A stretch of DNA of 64,000 nt from Paenibacillus durus (GCF_000756615.1 NZ_CP009288.1:2976001-3040000), one strand, 5' to 3'. Positions 24,878 to 33,339 are shown, numbered from the stretch's first letter. Numbers and translations: made by a program. Notes: generated by a model from the letters alone, not told the origin.

Positions 24878-25721
24878 ATTCCTCCCCAGTCGCAACCGGA
24901 TTCTCCTCATACGAAATCCAGTCGCTCCAGCTCCCCGCGTACAGCCGTACCTTATCATACCCGGCTCTCTGAAGAGCGAGCACATTCGGGCAGGCGGTGA
25001 CGCCGGAGCCGCAGTAGACGATTGTCTCGCGGCTGGGATCGATGCCGGCAAACTGCTCTTTCAGCGCGGCGGCGTCTTTCCATCGGCCCTGCTCGTCCAG
25101 GACATCTTTCCAGAACCGGTTGACCGCACCCGGGATATGCCCGGCCTTAGCGTCGATCGGTTCTTCAAGGCCGGCATAGCGGCGCGGCTCACGCGAGTCA
25201 ATCAGCAGCGGAACAGCAGAACCGCCAGCTTTCGAATATCGCGCGACTTCCTGGGCGCTTGCCAGCATCTCCGGATGTACATCCGGCTCGTACGTAGTTG
25301 GAATGCGGACGGGCTGGCTGTCGCTTACCGGAAAGTCCGCCGCCTTCCACGCCGAATAGCCTTCATCCATAACATATACTTTATCATGACCCAAATAGCG
25401 CAGCATCCACCACAGTCTGGAAGCGAATGCGCCGCCCTGATCATCGTAAGCGACGACGATGCTGCCCCGGCTAATCCCAGCTTGGCCCAGCACAGATGCT
25501 ATCAGAGCGGGTTCCGGCAGGGGATGGCGGCCGCCATGTGGACCGACAGGGGCAGATAATTGCTCTTCCAAATGCAAATAAACGGCTCCAGGAATATGAT
25601 CTTTCAGGTAGGCGCTGCGTCCCGCTTCGGGATCGGACAGCAGAAAGCGGCAATCCGCAATGACCAGCTCGGGTTCATACAGCCGGGCCAGCAGCCAGCG
25701 GGTGGAAACGACGGAATCCAT
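24876..25721 (-). CDS. Sulfurtransferase (two-domain rhodanese)
   Basis: 281 residues with two rhodanese domains. The C-terminal active-site loop is YCGSGVTACPN, the CGSGVTA signature of thiosulfate/3-mercaptopyruvate sulfurtransferases. The N-terminal domain (DCRFLLSDPEAG, DHIPGAVYL) lacks a catalytic Cys, as is usual. Start ATG 25721 follows GGGAGGAAGG; upstream frame extension is non-family. It mobilises sulfane sulfur in the cytoplasm. A degenerate copy of its last 19 codons lies at 21121. Confidence 0.9.
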   Translation of the reverse strand: MDSVVSTRWLLARLYEPELVIADCRFLLSDPEAGRSAYLKDHIPGAVYLHLEEQLSAPVGPHGGRHPLPEPALIASVLGQAGISRGSIVVAYDDQGGAFASRLWWMLRYLGHDKVYVMDEGYSAWKAADFPVSDSQPVRIPTTYEPDVHPEMLASAQEVARYSKAGGSAVPLLIDSREPRRYAGLEEPIDAKAGHIPGAVNRFWKDVLDEQGRWKDAAALKEQFAGIDPSRETIVYCGSGVTACPNVLALQRAGYDKVRLYAGSWSDWISYEENPVATGEE

Positions 25722-25761
25722 AAGTTCAACCTTCCTCCCAATTTTCAAGTATTTTAAAGCT

Positions 25762-25789
25762 ATTATAACGGAAAAAGAAGAGGGGACAA
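25762..25789 (-). promoter_or_regulatory. Sigma-A-like promoter of the rhodanese gene
   Basis: On the minus strand, TTGTCC (25789-25784), 16-bp spacer, TATAAT (25767-25762). Confidence 0.6.
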
Positions 25790-25846
25790 AGGGAGCGGGA
25801 TTTGGCTGATGGCAAGCATAGAGCAGAGTCAAGTTCCGCCGGATAT

Positions 25847-25872
25847 AAAAAAAAGACGGGGTGTCCCGTCTT
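25847..25872 (-). terminator. Terminator of the PilZ gene
   Basis: On the minus strand AAGACGGG-ACAC-CCCGTCTT followed by a run of T. Confidence 0.85.
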
Positions 25873-25875
25873 CTT

Positions 25876-26256
25876 CTAGCTGTCTTCCTCGATAGAAGAC
25901 ATTGTCCAGAGATCAATCTCGCTAATCAGAAGTTCTTCCTCTTCCTCGGTCAAGTTGAGTCTGACTCCGTATTGATATTCGCCAAGGCCGTACATCCAGC
26001 CCCAACGGACGCTTCCTGTGAACCGAAGCATGTTCTCGTTCAACTTAAAGTGAATGATTAGCCTGATGTCCTTAGACGTGAACCGGAGGTTTAATGAACT
26101 GCGAACCTTGCAGCCCGAACGGCTGAGGTCGATCAGTACACCCTCGGTCTGCTTTCCAGCACCCGGACCCGTGCTGCCGGCCGGTAGTTCCAGCCAGCAA
26201 TCAATCGGTTGATTCATGACATATCGGAATGGTTCTTTTCTACTGGCAGCGCCCAT
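25876..26256 (-). CDS. PilZ-domain c-di-GMP-binding protein
   Basis: 126 residues. The c-di-GMP-binding signature is visible: RKEPFRY (RxxxR) at the N-terminus and DLSRSGCKV (D/NxSxxG) at about 43-51. It is a stand-alone PilZ receptor with an acidic C-terminus. ATG 26256 follows GGCGGAGGG. The neighbouring GGDEF gene at 26559 is divergently oriented, so maker and receptor sit back to back. Confidence 0.85.
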   Translation of the reverse strand: MGAASRKEPFRYVMNQPIDCWLELPAGSTGPGAGKQTEGVLIDLSRSGCKVRSSLNLRFTSKDIRLIIHFKLNENMLRFTGSVRWGWMYGLGEYQYGVRLNLTEEEEELLISEIDLWTMSSIEEDS

Positions 26257-26558
26257 AATTTCCCTCCGCCCGTTTATTAGCTATTATAACGAAATGATGC
26301 GGATAGGACAATCTACCTTAACATTAATTTGAAAAAATATTAGAGAGTGTAACTGAGATGGGGCAAGAAGAGGAAGCACATCAAAAAAAGTAGGCGATTC
26401 TGCATAGGCCGCCGGAACTCTTTTTCGTCAATTGAAGCTTCACAAAAGGTTCCCATTTTCCGATATAAGAATTAAAAAGAATGATACGTCTAAATGCTAT
26501 TGTCATTAAACAAGGTAGTCTTCTCTAACTGGACAATGGAAGAGGGGGATTTAACGGG
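26257..26558. promoter_or_regulatory. Divergent intergenic region, with PilZ promoter at 26283-26311
   Basis: On the minus strand TTGTCC (26311-26306), 17-bp spacer, TATAAT (26288-26283) directs the PilZ gene. Nothing clear was seen for the GGDEF gene in the remaining bases, and no riboswitch was recognised. Confidence 0.6.
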
Positions 26559-28190
26559 GTGTCTATAAATTTGCGGACCATATTCGCAGGCGCATTTGCA
26601 GCCGTTATTATTTTATTGACCGTGCTGCTCAGTTATTTGATTGGCAACGAATCCTCCAAGACAGCAGAAGTGACCAATGGAAAATCGCTGGCGGAAGCGT
26701 CATATCAGATGTCGTATAATCTGAACCACTTCATGTTGGCGCGGACCGGGGAAGTAGAAGTGCTCAGCAAGCTTGGCGCTTTTCAGGAGCCGGTGAGTGA
26801 GGATGAGATTGCGGGACTTCTGAATCAGCTGAAAGAAAGTCTGCCTGCATTTACCTGGATTGGTTATGCGGATACAAAAGGCAACGTTCTGTCGGCAACC
26901 GGCGATATCTTGGAGGGCGGAAGCATAGAGGAGCAGCCTGTTTTTCAAAATGGGATCAAGTCTCCCTACATCGGTGATGTACAAGATGACTCGTTATTAG
27001 CAGAAATCCTGCCCAATCCAAGCGGAGAGCGCCTTCAATTCGTGGATATCGGCGTCCCCGTAAAGGACAAAAGCGGCCGGACCTTAGGCGTATTGGCGGC
27101 GCGTCTGAGCTGGGAATGGGCCCATCAGGTTGAATCCTCCATTTTGGCGCCTCTAGAAGAACGGGTGGAGGGTGCCGATGTCTATATCGTCAGCAATAAT
27201 AACAACAGGATTCTGCTTGGACCAAGCAGTCAGGTTGGCAAGCAAATGTCGGACTTGGCGCTGCAGCTGGCGAGTCAAGGCAAAAACTCCTGGCTCATAG
27301 AAGAACACAAGGGAAGCCAAACTTATATAACAGGCTACGCTTATGCAGAAGGCGAAATGAACTATCCTGGTACCGGTTGGTCCGTGATTATCCGCCAGTC
27401 GGCGGATATCGCTTTAGCCCCCGTACACAAGCTGCAAAATAGTATCGTTTTGTCGGGGATGGCTATTGCCGTGCTATGCGGTATTGCTGGATGGTTGCTC
27501 GCCGGATGGATTATTCGCCCGCTTCAGCGGATCACCGAGAGCGCCGATGAGCTCAGTTCGAGTGGCAAGGTGGAGATTCCCGAGTTTAAGCGGATTAAAG
27601 AACTGTCCATCCTCTCAAGATCGCTGCGCAATCTTGTCAATAAACTCACCCGGCCGGAGCCGGAGCCATTCTATATGTCTGACTTGACGAGGCATGATCC
27701 GCTCACGGGACTGCCTAACCGAACGGCGCTTGACGATTATTTGGCTCATGCCGTAAACAAAGCCAAGCGGAATCGCTCGACATTAAGCTTCTTGTATCTC
27801 GGTTTGGACGGATTCAAGAAGGTGAACGAGACGCTGGGACATAAGACAGGCGACAAGCTGCTGCAAGAGGTATCCTTCCGTCTGCTGGAATCGACCCGGG
27901 AAAATGAGATGATTACGCGCATAGGCGGGGATGAGTTCGTGGTCATCCTGCATACGTCGGCCGCAAAACCGATGCAGGAAGCCGAGGCCGTAGCCAAACG
28001 CATCATTGACAAGATCAATCAACCCTTCCTGATCGACGGGGAATTCGTGCATGTCGGCTGCAGCATCGGCGCCGCTGTGTGGAGTCCTGAGAACCAGGAT
28101 ACAAGCGAAATCATGCGTTTAGCGGACGACGCGTACTATATATCCAAGCGGAGCGGCAAGAACCGGATTACTTTTGAAACGGCGGTATAA
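26559..28190 (+). CDS. Membrane diguanylate cyclase (dCache-HAMP-GGDEF)
   Basis: 543 residues. Membrane helix 1 is at about 7-27, followed by an extracellular Cache-type sensor (about 30-285), helix 2 (VLSGMAIAVLCGIAGWLLAGWII), a HAMP-like linker and a GGDEF domain from about 370. The active-site motif is RIGGDEFVVIL, complete, with HDPLTGLPNRTAL opening the domain. No EAL domain is attached. GTG 26559 follows AGAGGGGGAT. It should make c-di-GMP in response to an external ligand. Confidence 0.9.
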   Translation: MSINLRTIFAGAFAAVIILLTVLLSYLIGNESSKTAEVTNGKSLAEASYQMSYNLNHFMLARTGEVEVLSKLGAFQEPVSEDEIAGLLNQLKESLPAFTWIGYADTKGNVLSATGDILEGGSIEEQPVFQNGIKSPYIGDVQDDSLLAEILPNPSGERLQFVDIGVPVKDKSGRTLGVLAARLSWEWAHQVESSILAPLEERVEGADVYIVSNNNNRILLGPSSQVGKQMSDLALQLASQGKNSWLIEEHKGSQTYITGYAYAEGEMNYPGTGWSVIIRQSADIALAPVHKLQNSIVLSGMAIAVLCGIAGWLLAGWIIRPLQRITESADELSSSGKVEIPEFKRIKELSILSRSLRNLVNKLTRPEPEPFYMSDLTRHDPLTGLPNRTALDDYLAHAVNKAKRNRSTLSFLYLGLDGFKKVNETLGHKTGDKLLQEVSFRLLESTRENEMITRIGGDEFVVILHTSAAKPMQEAEAVAKRIIDKINQPFLIDGEFVHVGCSIGAAVWSPENQDTSEIMRLADDAYYISKRSGKNRITFETAV

Positions 28191-28271
28191 GTTCTCGGGA
28201 TAAACACCCAATCGAATCAATGGGCAGCGGAATAAAATATGCCGTAAGCTACTTTGAGGGAGGAATTTCAA

Positions 28272-28373
28272 ATGGGTGAAGTTGCAGGCTACGGATGGGG
28301 CACATCGACAGGCACGATTCTGGTATTGTTCATTCTGCTTGTCATTATTACCCGCACTTTTATGGTATATTAA
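28272..28373 (+). CDS. YjcZ-like sporulation mini-protein, 33 residues
   Basis: Single hydrophobic segment TILVLFILLVIITRTF after a Gly/Thr-rich start (MGEVAGYGWGTSTG), like the YjcZ family of tiny Bacillales spore-membrane proteins. ATG 28272 follows GGGAGGAAT with good spacing. The identification rests on pattern only. Confidence 0.65.
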   Translation: MGEVAGYGWGTSTGTILVLFILLVIITRTFMVY

Positions 28374-28413
28374 GATACCGCTGAACTGATAAGCAGGAGC
28401 AGTTTATGAAAAA

Positions 28414-28452
28414 ACAAAGCGCCTCTCGCCGTTATCCGGGAGAGCGCTTTGT
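28414..28452. terminator. Hairpin terminator
   Basis: CAAAGCGC...GCGCTTTG with inner CTCTC/GAGAG pairing. It lies between the mini-protein and the convergent glycosyltransferase-family gene. Confidence 0.7.
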
Positions 28453-28547
28453 TGCTGCCATATGGCATCTAATAATCGTTGGCTTCAGCCGTCCCTTTAA
28501 ATAAACGCCTAAACTATGCAAAGGGAGGACGCAGCCAGCTCTACTTG

Positions 28548-29591
28548 TTATACCGAATGCGTTACAGGAGGTTCACTGAGCAGCGCGTTCTTCCAGACGC
28601 TGTATGCCTCCCAAGCCTTGCCGCCGTCCAGAAGCTCCTTGCAGGTATAGACACCCTCTTCGATGGAACCGACGCGGCCGGCCAAGTGCAATCGGACGGC
28701 GCCGTTGAGCAGAACTTGATTGTAGAAGGCGAGATGGCCGCCTCCCCGGAGCACGGCTTCCGCCGTCTCCAGTTGAAGACGGGCATCCCAGTCCAGATCC
28801 GGAACGGGAGTATCCAGCCCCAGTGCCTCGGGATCTATAATATCCAGACCCGCATCGCCGTTCTCTATGGTGTACACCCGGGTAGGGCGGTCGATATACA
28901 GATCTTCCGATCCCTCGGGCCCTTGAACGATCAGGGCTTTGCGGTACCCAAGCTTGATCAGAAGTCTCGAGAGGCGGTCAAATACCGTGTTATGATAAAT
29001 TCCAAACACGATGAAGGGGGAACAGGAGTAGTCAACCAGCTTCTCTACCGTATTCAATATAGTCCGCATACCGATTTCTTCGCGGATATCCCGGATGCGC
29101 CCGAGCGGCGGACACCATTCCTCGGAGCTTACATATAACACTCCGCTGCGGCTGGCGGCATGAATCGAGCTTGTACGGGAAAGCGAGGGAGCAGGAATAT
29201 CCGCTTCCATGATTATGTCCTGCAGCGTGATTCCCCATTTCGGAGGAAGCGAAGCGGAGCCGTGCAGTGTTACCGGCAGTCCTGCGGCGGCAAGCAAAAA
29301 GGCGGACGGAAAGGTCGCGGCAAAAGAGCGGAGACGGCCGTCATAAGGTCCGGCGCAGTCAATACCCTCGTGCAGGGGTTCACGCAGGGCAAAGCTGCGG
29401 CAGACGGACACAAATGCCTCCAATTCCTCCAGACTTTCAAGCTTGATCCGTTCGGCGATCAGGAACGCGCCAATCTGGGCCGGTGTGGCAGTTTGACTAA
29501 GAATCGCTTTTGCGGAAGCGGCAGCTTCTTCATAATTCAGATCGCGGGCGCCTCTTTTGCCTCTAGCGACTTCTTTAAGTATGTTAATCAT
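28548..29591 (-). CDS. Anthranilate phosphoribosyltransferase-like (TrpD2/YbiB-type) protein
   Basis: 347 residues of the glycosyltransferase-3/TrpD fold. The helical N-terminal domain is ARDLNYEEAAASAKAILSQTATPAQIGAFL. The PRPP-binding GTGGD of TrpD is replaced by GPYDG, and the KHGN region by TLHGSASLPP, so TrpD activity is unlikely. ATG 29591 follows AAGGGGGC. It lies 13 bases after the ANTAR regulator gene and is probably co-transcribed with it. YbiB-like proteins bind nucleic acid; whether this one does is unknown. Confidence 0.75.
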   Translation of the reverse strand: MINILKEVARGKRGARDLNYEEAAASAKAILSQTATPAQIGAFLIAERIKLESLEELEAFVSVCRSFALREPLHEGIDCAGPYDGRLRSFAATFPSAFLLAAAGLPVTLHGSASLPPKWGITLQDIIMEADIPAPSLSRTSSIHAASRSGVLYVSSEEWCPPLGRIRDIREEIGMRTILNTVEKLVDYSCSPFIVFGIYHNTVFDRLSRLLIKLGYRKALIVQGPEGSEDLYIDRPTRVYTIENGDAGLDIIDPEALGLDTPVPDLDWDARLQLETAEAVLRGGGHLAFYNQVLLNGAVRLHLAGRVGSIEEGVYTCKELLDGGKAWEAYSVWKNALLSEPPVTHSV

Positions 29592-29604
29592 GAGCGGTGC
29601 CCCC

Positions 29605-30204
29605 TTATCTTTGATCCTGAAGCATTCGGTATACCTTAACGATCGAGGTTGCGACATCGACCATACGTTTGCGTTCGTTCATCGCCTGCTTACGCAGAAG
29701 ATCGTATGCTTCGGATTCGGAAATATTTTTGGACTTGGACAGGATGCCTTTAGCCATCTCTATCCATTTTCTTTCTTCGAGACGGGAGAGGAGCTGTTCC
29801 TTCTCTTTCATCCACTGCTTCCGTTCAAAGCATTGTTTGGCTCCGAAATGAAGGCCCCAGTGGATTTCGTGAGGCTGCATGGACGGAGACAGGACGCCAT
29901 CCGCAATAAAGTTGTCCTCGCAAGCGGCTACGGAGAGGGTAGCGGTCTCTTCTGTGCACCACCATATAATAGGAGCGGTCTTGCACGACATCAGAAGATC
30001 CGCCCAATATTTGAACTCCGTAATCGGCAGACATAGTATGGAGGCGTCAACATCGGCAATCAGCGAGACGGCTTCTTCCCGGGAAGCGGCCACTTCTACG
30101 ATATAGCCGCAGGATCTGAGAAGGAGTTCCGGCCTCGACCCGGCAGCGGTCTTGTCCGGAGAGTTTCCGTTCAGCCTGCTATATACAACCAACAGGGAAT
30201 GCAT
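29605..30204 (-). CDS. ANTAR-domain antitermination regulator with degenerate receiver
   Basis: 199 residues. The C-terminal 55-60 residues are an ANTAR RNA-binding domain (ERKWIEMAKGILSKSKNI, SEAYDLLRKQAM, VDVATSIV), preceded by a coiled-coil linker. The N-terminal domain has receiver-like alternation but no phosphorylatable Asp at the expected strand 3 end (ASILCLPIT). ATG 30204 follows AAGGAGCG. It is divergent from the nitrite reductase operon, whose leader has the matching two-hairpin RNA; it probably promotes read-through of that leader's terminator. Confidence 0.88.
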   Translation of the reverse strand: MHSLLVVYSRLNGNSPDKTAAGSRPELLLRSCGYIVEVAASREEAVSLIADVDASILCLPITEFKYWADLLMSCKTAPIIWWCTEETATLSVAACEDNFIADGVLSPSMQPHEIHWGLHFGAKQCFERKQWMKEKEQLLSRLEERKWIEMAKGILSKSKNISESEAYDLLRKQAMNERKRMVDVATSIVKVYRMLQDQR

Positions 30205-30277
30205 AGTCGGACGCTCCTTTTTTTGCAATAAGATGTACTAACTGCACACTTCTAATCATGAGTTTCAAACTGTCTCA

Positions 30278-30294
30278 TGTTATTTTATATAACA
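30278..30294. promoter_or_regulatory. GlnR/TnrA box 1
   Basis: TGTTATTTTATATAACA fits TGTNA-N7-TNACA exactly. It is centred about 100 bases before the predicted nitrite reductase transcription start and also upstream of the divergent ANTAR gene. Confidence 0.8.
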
Positions 30295-30340
30295 CAAAAT
30301 GGAGTTCGATGTCGATATTTTAAATAATTAAAATTTAATA

Positions 30341-30357
30341 TGTCAAATTTATTGACG
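30341..30357. promoter_or_regulatory. GlnR/TnrA box 2 overlapping the -35
   Basis: TGTCAAATTTATTGACG matches TGTNA-N7-TNACA except the last base. It covers the -35 of the nitrite reductase promoter and lies 63 bp, six helical turns, from box 1. Confidence 0.65.
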
Positions 30358-30380
30358 TTTACTAAATCGTGTTGTATAGT
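30352..30380 (+). promoter_or_regulatory. Sigma-A promoter of the nitrite reductase operon
   Basis: TTGACG (30352-30357), 17-bp spacer, TATAGT (30375-30380). Predicted start near 30387. Confidence 0.8.
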
Positions 30381-30405
30381 CAGTTTAACAAAATCAATCT
30401 TTCAG

Positions 30406-30503
30406 GATACAAAGACGTATCTAAGAAAAAGCGGCAATGGCGCCTGCTTGCATGTTTGGTTTGAGGGATGCTTTCTCTCGTGCCGGCATGAAGCGGGCTT
30501 TTT
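30406..30503 (+). ncRNA. ANTAR-target leader RNA with overlapping terminator
   Basis: Hairpin 1 is GATAC, loop AAAGAC, GTATC (30406-30421). Hairpin 2 is AGCGGC, loop AATGGC, GCCTGCT (30430-30448, one bulge). Both hexaloops have A at position 1 and G at position 4, the ANTAR consensus. The 3' side of hairpin 2 is also the 5' arm of a terminator: GCCTGCTTGCATG (30442-30454) with CATGAAGCGGGC (30487-30498), followed by TTTTT. Hairpin 2 and the terminator exclude each other. Confidence 0.85.
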
Positions 30504-30532
30504 GTGTTTCCCATCGAGAGGAGAGAGATTAA

Positions 30533-32962
30533 TTGACATTATCCCGTAAAAAACTGGTGCTCGTAGGCAATGGCATGGCAGGTGTGCGTGCAATTGAACA
30601 TCTGCTGAAATTGGCTCCCGATGCGTATGATATCACGATTTTCGGCGCCGAGCCGCATCCGAACTACAACCGGATTATGCTTTCTTCCGTTCTCGCAGGG
30701 GGAACTGATCTTTCCGAAATCGTAATTAACGATTATGAGTGGTACCGCAGCCATAATATTACCTTATATACAGGCCACAAGATCGAGAGCATCGATACCG
30801 TGAATAAAAAGGTACGTACGGGCCTCGGGGTTGAGGCTGTGTATGATGAACTGATTCTGGCCACCGGCTCCGATCCGTTCATGCTTCCTCTGCCGGGCGC
30901 AGATAAAGAAGGCGTTATCGCTTTCCGCGATATCAAGGATTGCCAGATTATGATGGAAACCTCTAAGACCTATAAAAAAGCCCTTGTCATCGGCGGAGGA
31001 CTGCTTGGACTTGAAGCGGCCCGCGGACTGCTGCATCTGGGGATGGAAGTATCCGTCGTGCATATCCATCACTATATCATGGAAAGACAGCTCGACCAGG
31101 AAGCGGCGGTTATGCTGCAAAGAGAGCTGGAAGCTCAAGGCATGAAATTCTTGCTAAGCAAGCAATCAGAGGCGATTCTTGGCAAAAAGCGGGTGAAAAG
31201 CCTGCTCTTCGCCGACGGCAGTTCAGCGGAAGCCGATCTGATTGTCATGGCGGTCGGAATCCGGCCGAATACCGCGCTTGCGCAAAAAAGCGGCATTGCC
31301 GTAGGTCGCGGCATCGTCGTTAACGATTATATGGAAACTAATATTCCGGGCGTCTATGCCATCGGGGAATGCGCGGAGCATCGGGGGATCGCTTACGGTC
31401 TCGTCGCCCCGCTGTATGAACAGGGGGCTGTTCTCGCCAAACGTCTGGCAGGCGTCCAGGGGCAGGGCTACGAGGGCTCGGTAACCTCGACGAAGCTGAA
31501 AGTGTCAGGCGTCGATGTCTTCTCCGCAGGACAGTATGACGAACCTGCCGGGTCGCGTGCTCTTCGCTATCAGGATGAGATCGACGGTGTCTATAAGAAG
31601 CTTGTTATAAGCAAGGATAAGCTGATTGGCGCGGTATTATTCGGCGATACGGCGGATGGTGCGCAGCTGTTCTCCCTGATCAAGAGCGGCGAATCGATCC
31701 AGGGAAAAGAAAGATCTCTGCTGCTCGGACTGCCTGACGACGCGCTGAAAGCCTCTCCGTCCGCCCGGCTGGAAGCGATGGCGGATGATGAAATTATCTG
31801 CGGCTGCAACGGCGTATCCAAGGGGGCGATTGCGGAAGCCATTACTACTGGCGGCTGCACAAGCGTAGGGCAAATTAAGGCATGCACCAAAGCGTCGGCG
31901 TCCTGCGGAGGCTGCAAGCCGCTGGTGGAAGGCCTGCTGGAGCTGTATGCGGGCGATGCGGCGGTCAAGGTCAAGGAAGGCATCTGCGGCTGTACGACGC
32001 TTGGGCGCGACGAAATCGTAGCCGAGATCAAACGGATGGAACTTAAGACGGTTAAGGAAGTTATGAATGTGCTCGAATGGACCAATGAGGAAGGCTGCTC
32101 GAAATGCCGCCCTTCCCTGAACTATTATCTCGGCATGCTGTGGCCGGAGGAATATGCGGACGAGAAGGAATCACGGATCACGAACGAACGCTATCACGCC
32201 AATATTCAGAAGGACGGCACCTTTTCCGTCGTTCCCCGGATATATGGCGGTGTAACTTCCCCGGGCGAGCTGAAAAAGATTGCCGAGGTCGCCGAGAAGT
32301 TCGACGTTCCAATGGTGAAGTTTACAGGGGGACAAAGACTTGACCTTCTTGGTGTCAAAAAAGAAGATCTTCCAAAAATTTGGGAAGAGCTCGACATGCC
32401 TTCAGGCCATGCGTACGGCAAAACGCTGCGTACGGTCAAGACCTGCGTCGGGTCCACCTTCTGCCGGTTCGGCACCCAGGATTCCATCGGCATGGGCATT
32501 CGGCTGGAGAAAGAGTTCGAGAGGCTGAACACACCGGCTAAGGTTAAGCTTGCCGTGTCCGGCTGTCCCCGCAACTGTGCGGAAGCAACGATCAAGGATT
32601 TCGGCGTTGTCGCGATCGACGGCGGCTGGGAGCTTCATGTCGGCGGCAACGGCGGCGTGCATGTCCGGGCAACGGATCTGCTATGCGTCGTGAAGACGGA
32701 GGACGAGGTTGTCGAATGGGCGAGCGCATTCCTTCAATACTATCGCGAGAATGCCAGCTGGAACGAGAGAACCTCCAATTGGGTGGAACGGGTAGGACTC
32801 GACAGTATCAAGGCGGCGCTTGATAACCGAGAAGACAGGCTGGCGCTGGGGCAAAGAATCCGTACGGCGCTCAGCGTGACCACTGACCCGTGGAAGCAAA
32901 TCGTGGCGGAAAGGGAGCTCCGCAAAAATTTCGAGCCGATCTCTCCAATTGAGACGGCATAA
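30533..32962 (+). CDS. nirB: Assimilatory nitrite reductase, large subunit
   Basis: 809 residues; reduces nitrite to ammonium with NAD(P)H. An N-terminal FAD/NAD oxidoreductase (KKLVLVGNGMAGVRA, ALVIGGGLLGLEAARGL, GVYAIGECAE) is followed by two BFD-type [2Fe-2S] segments (CGCNGVSKG, CGGCKPLVE and a second CGC...CSKC set). The C-terminal siroheme/[4Fe-4S] half has ligands in TCVGSTFCRFG and SGCPRNCAEA. TTG 30533 is the start, after GAGAGGAGAGAG; no ATG is available. The equivalent B. subtilis gene is nasD. Transcription is likely gated by nitrogen status (GlnR boxes) and the ANTAR leader. Confidence 0.95.
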   Translation: MTLSRKKLVLVGNGMAGVRAIEHLLKLAPDAYDITIFGAEPHPNYNRIMLSSVLAGGTDLSEIVINDYEWYRSHNITLYTGHKIESIDTVNKKVRTGLGVEAVYDELILATGSDPFMLPLPGADKEGVIAFRDIKDCQIMMETSKTYKKALVIGGGLLGLEAARGLLHLGMEVSVVHIHHYIMERQLDQEAAVMLQRELEAQGMKFLLSKQSEAILGKKRVKSLLFADGSSAEADLIVMAVGIRPNTALAQKSGIAVGRGIVVNDYMETNIPGVYAIGECAEHRGIAYGLVAPLYEQGAVLAKRLAGVQGQGYEGSVTSTKLKVSGVDVFSAGQYDEPAGSRALRYQDEIDGVYKKLVISKDKLIGAVLFGDTADGAQLFSLIKSGESIQGKERSLLLGLPDDALKASPSARLEAMADDEIICGCNGVSKGAIAEAITTGGCTSVGQIKACTKASASCGGCKPLVEGLLELYAGDAAVKVKEGICGCTTLGRDEIVAEIKRMELKTVKEVMNVLEWTNEEGCSKCRPSLNYYLGMLWPEEYADEKESRITNERYHANIQKDGTFSVVPRIYGGVTSPGELKKIAEVAEKFDVPMVKFTGGQRLDLLGVKKEDLPKIWEELDMPSGHAYGKTLRTVKTCVGSTFCRFGTQDSIGMGIRLEKEFERLNTPAKVKLAVSGCPRNCAEATIKDFGVVAIDGGWELHVGGNGGVHVRATDLLCVVKTEDEVVEWASAFLQYYRENASWNERTSNWVERVGLDSIKAALDNREDRLALGQRIRTALSVTTDPWKQIVAERELRKNFEPISPIETA

Positions 32963-32979
32963 CAGGAGGGCTAACGGAT

Positions 32980-33297
32980 ATGACGATGACCAAAATGCAT
33001 ATCGGCAACGTAGCGGACATCGACCGCAAGGGCTCGCGGACCCTAAAAGTAAATGACATGGAAATCGCCTTGTTCCGCCTGTCGGATGGAGAGGTACTGG
33101 CAGTAGAGAACAAATGCCCGCATAAAGGCGGCACCCTGTCGGAAGGGATGGTCTGCGGCAGCAAGGTCCACTGTCCGCTGCATGACTGGCGCATCGATCT
33201 TCATACAGGTAAGGTTGAGGACCCGGACACGGGATGCGTGCCCACCTTTGAAGTTGAGGTAGATCCGGCCACAGGAGCCGTTTATCTGACAGTCTAA
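32980..33297 (+). CDS. nirD: Nitrite reductase small subunit (Rieske type)
   Basis: 105 residues. The [2Fe-2S] Rieske ligands are in CPHKGG and CPLHDW. ATG 32980 follows AGGAGGG, 17 bases after nirB (B. subtilis nasE equivalent). It assembles with the large subunit in the cytoplasm. Confidence 0.92.
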   Translation: MTMTKMHIGNVADIDRKGSRTLKVNDMEIALFRLSDGEVLAVENKCPHKGGTLSEGMVCGSKVHCPLHDWRIDLHTGKVEDPDTGCVPTFEVEVDPATGAVYLTV

Positions 33298-33339
33298 ACC
33301 GTAGGGCTATACCGATTGGGCTTGGAGGGAGAAAAGCAT

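Noticed and set aside
26312..26558. c-di-GMP riboswitch ahead of the GGDEF gene
   Set aside because: No match to the conserved core of the known classes was seen.
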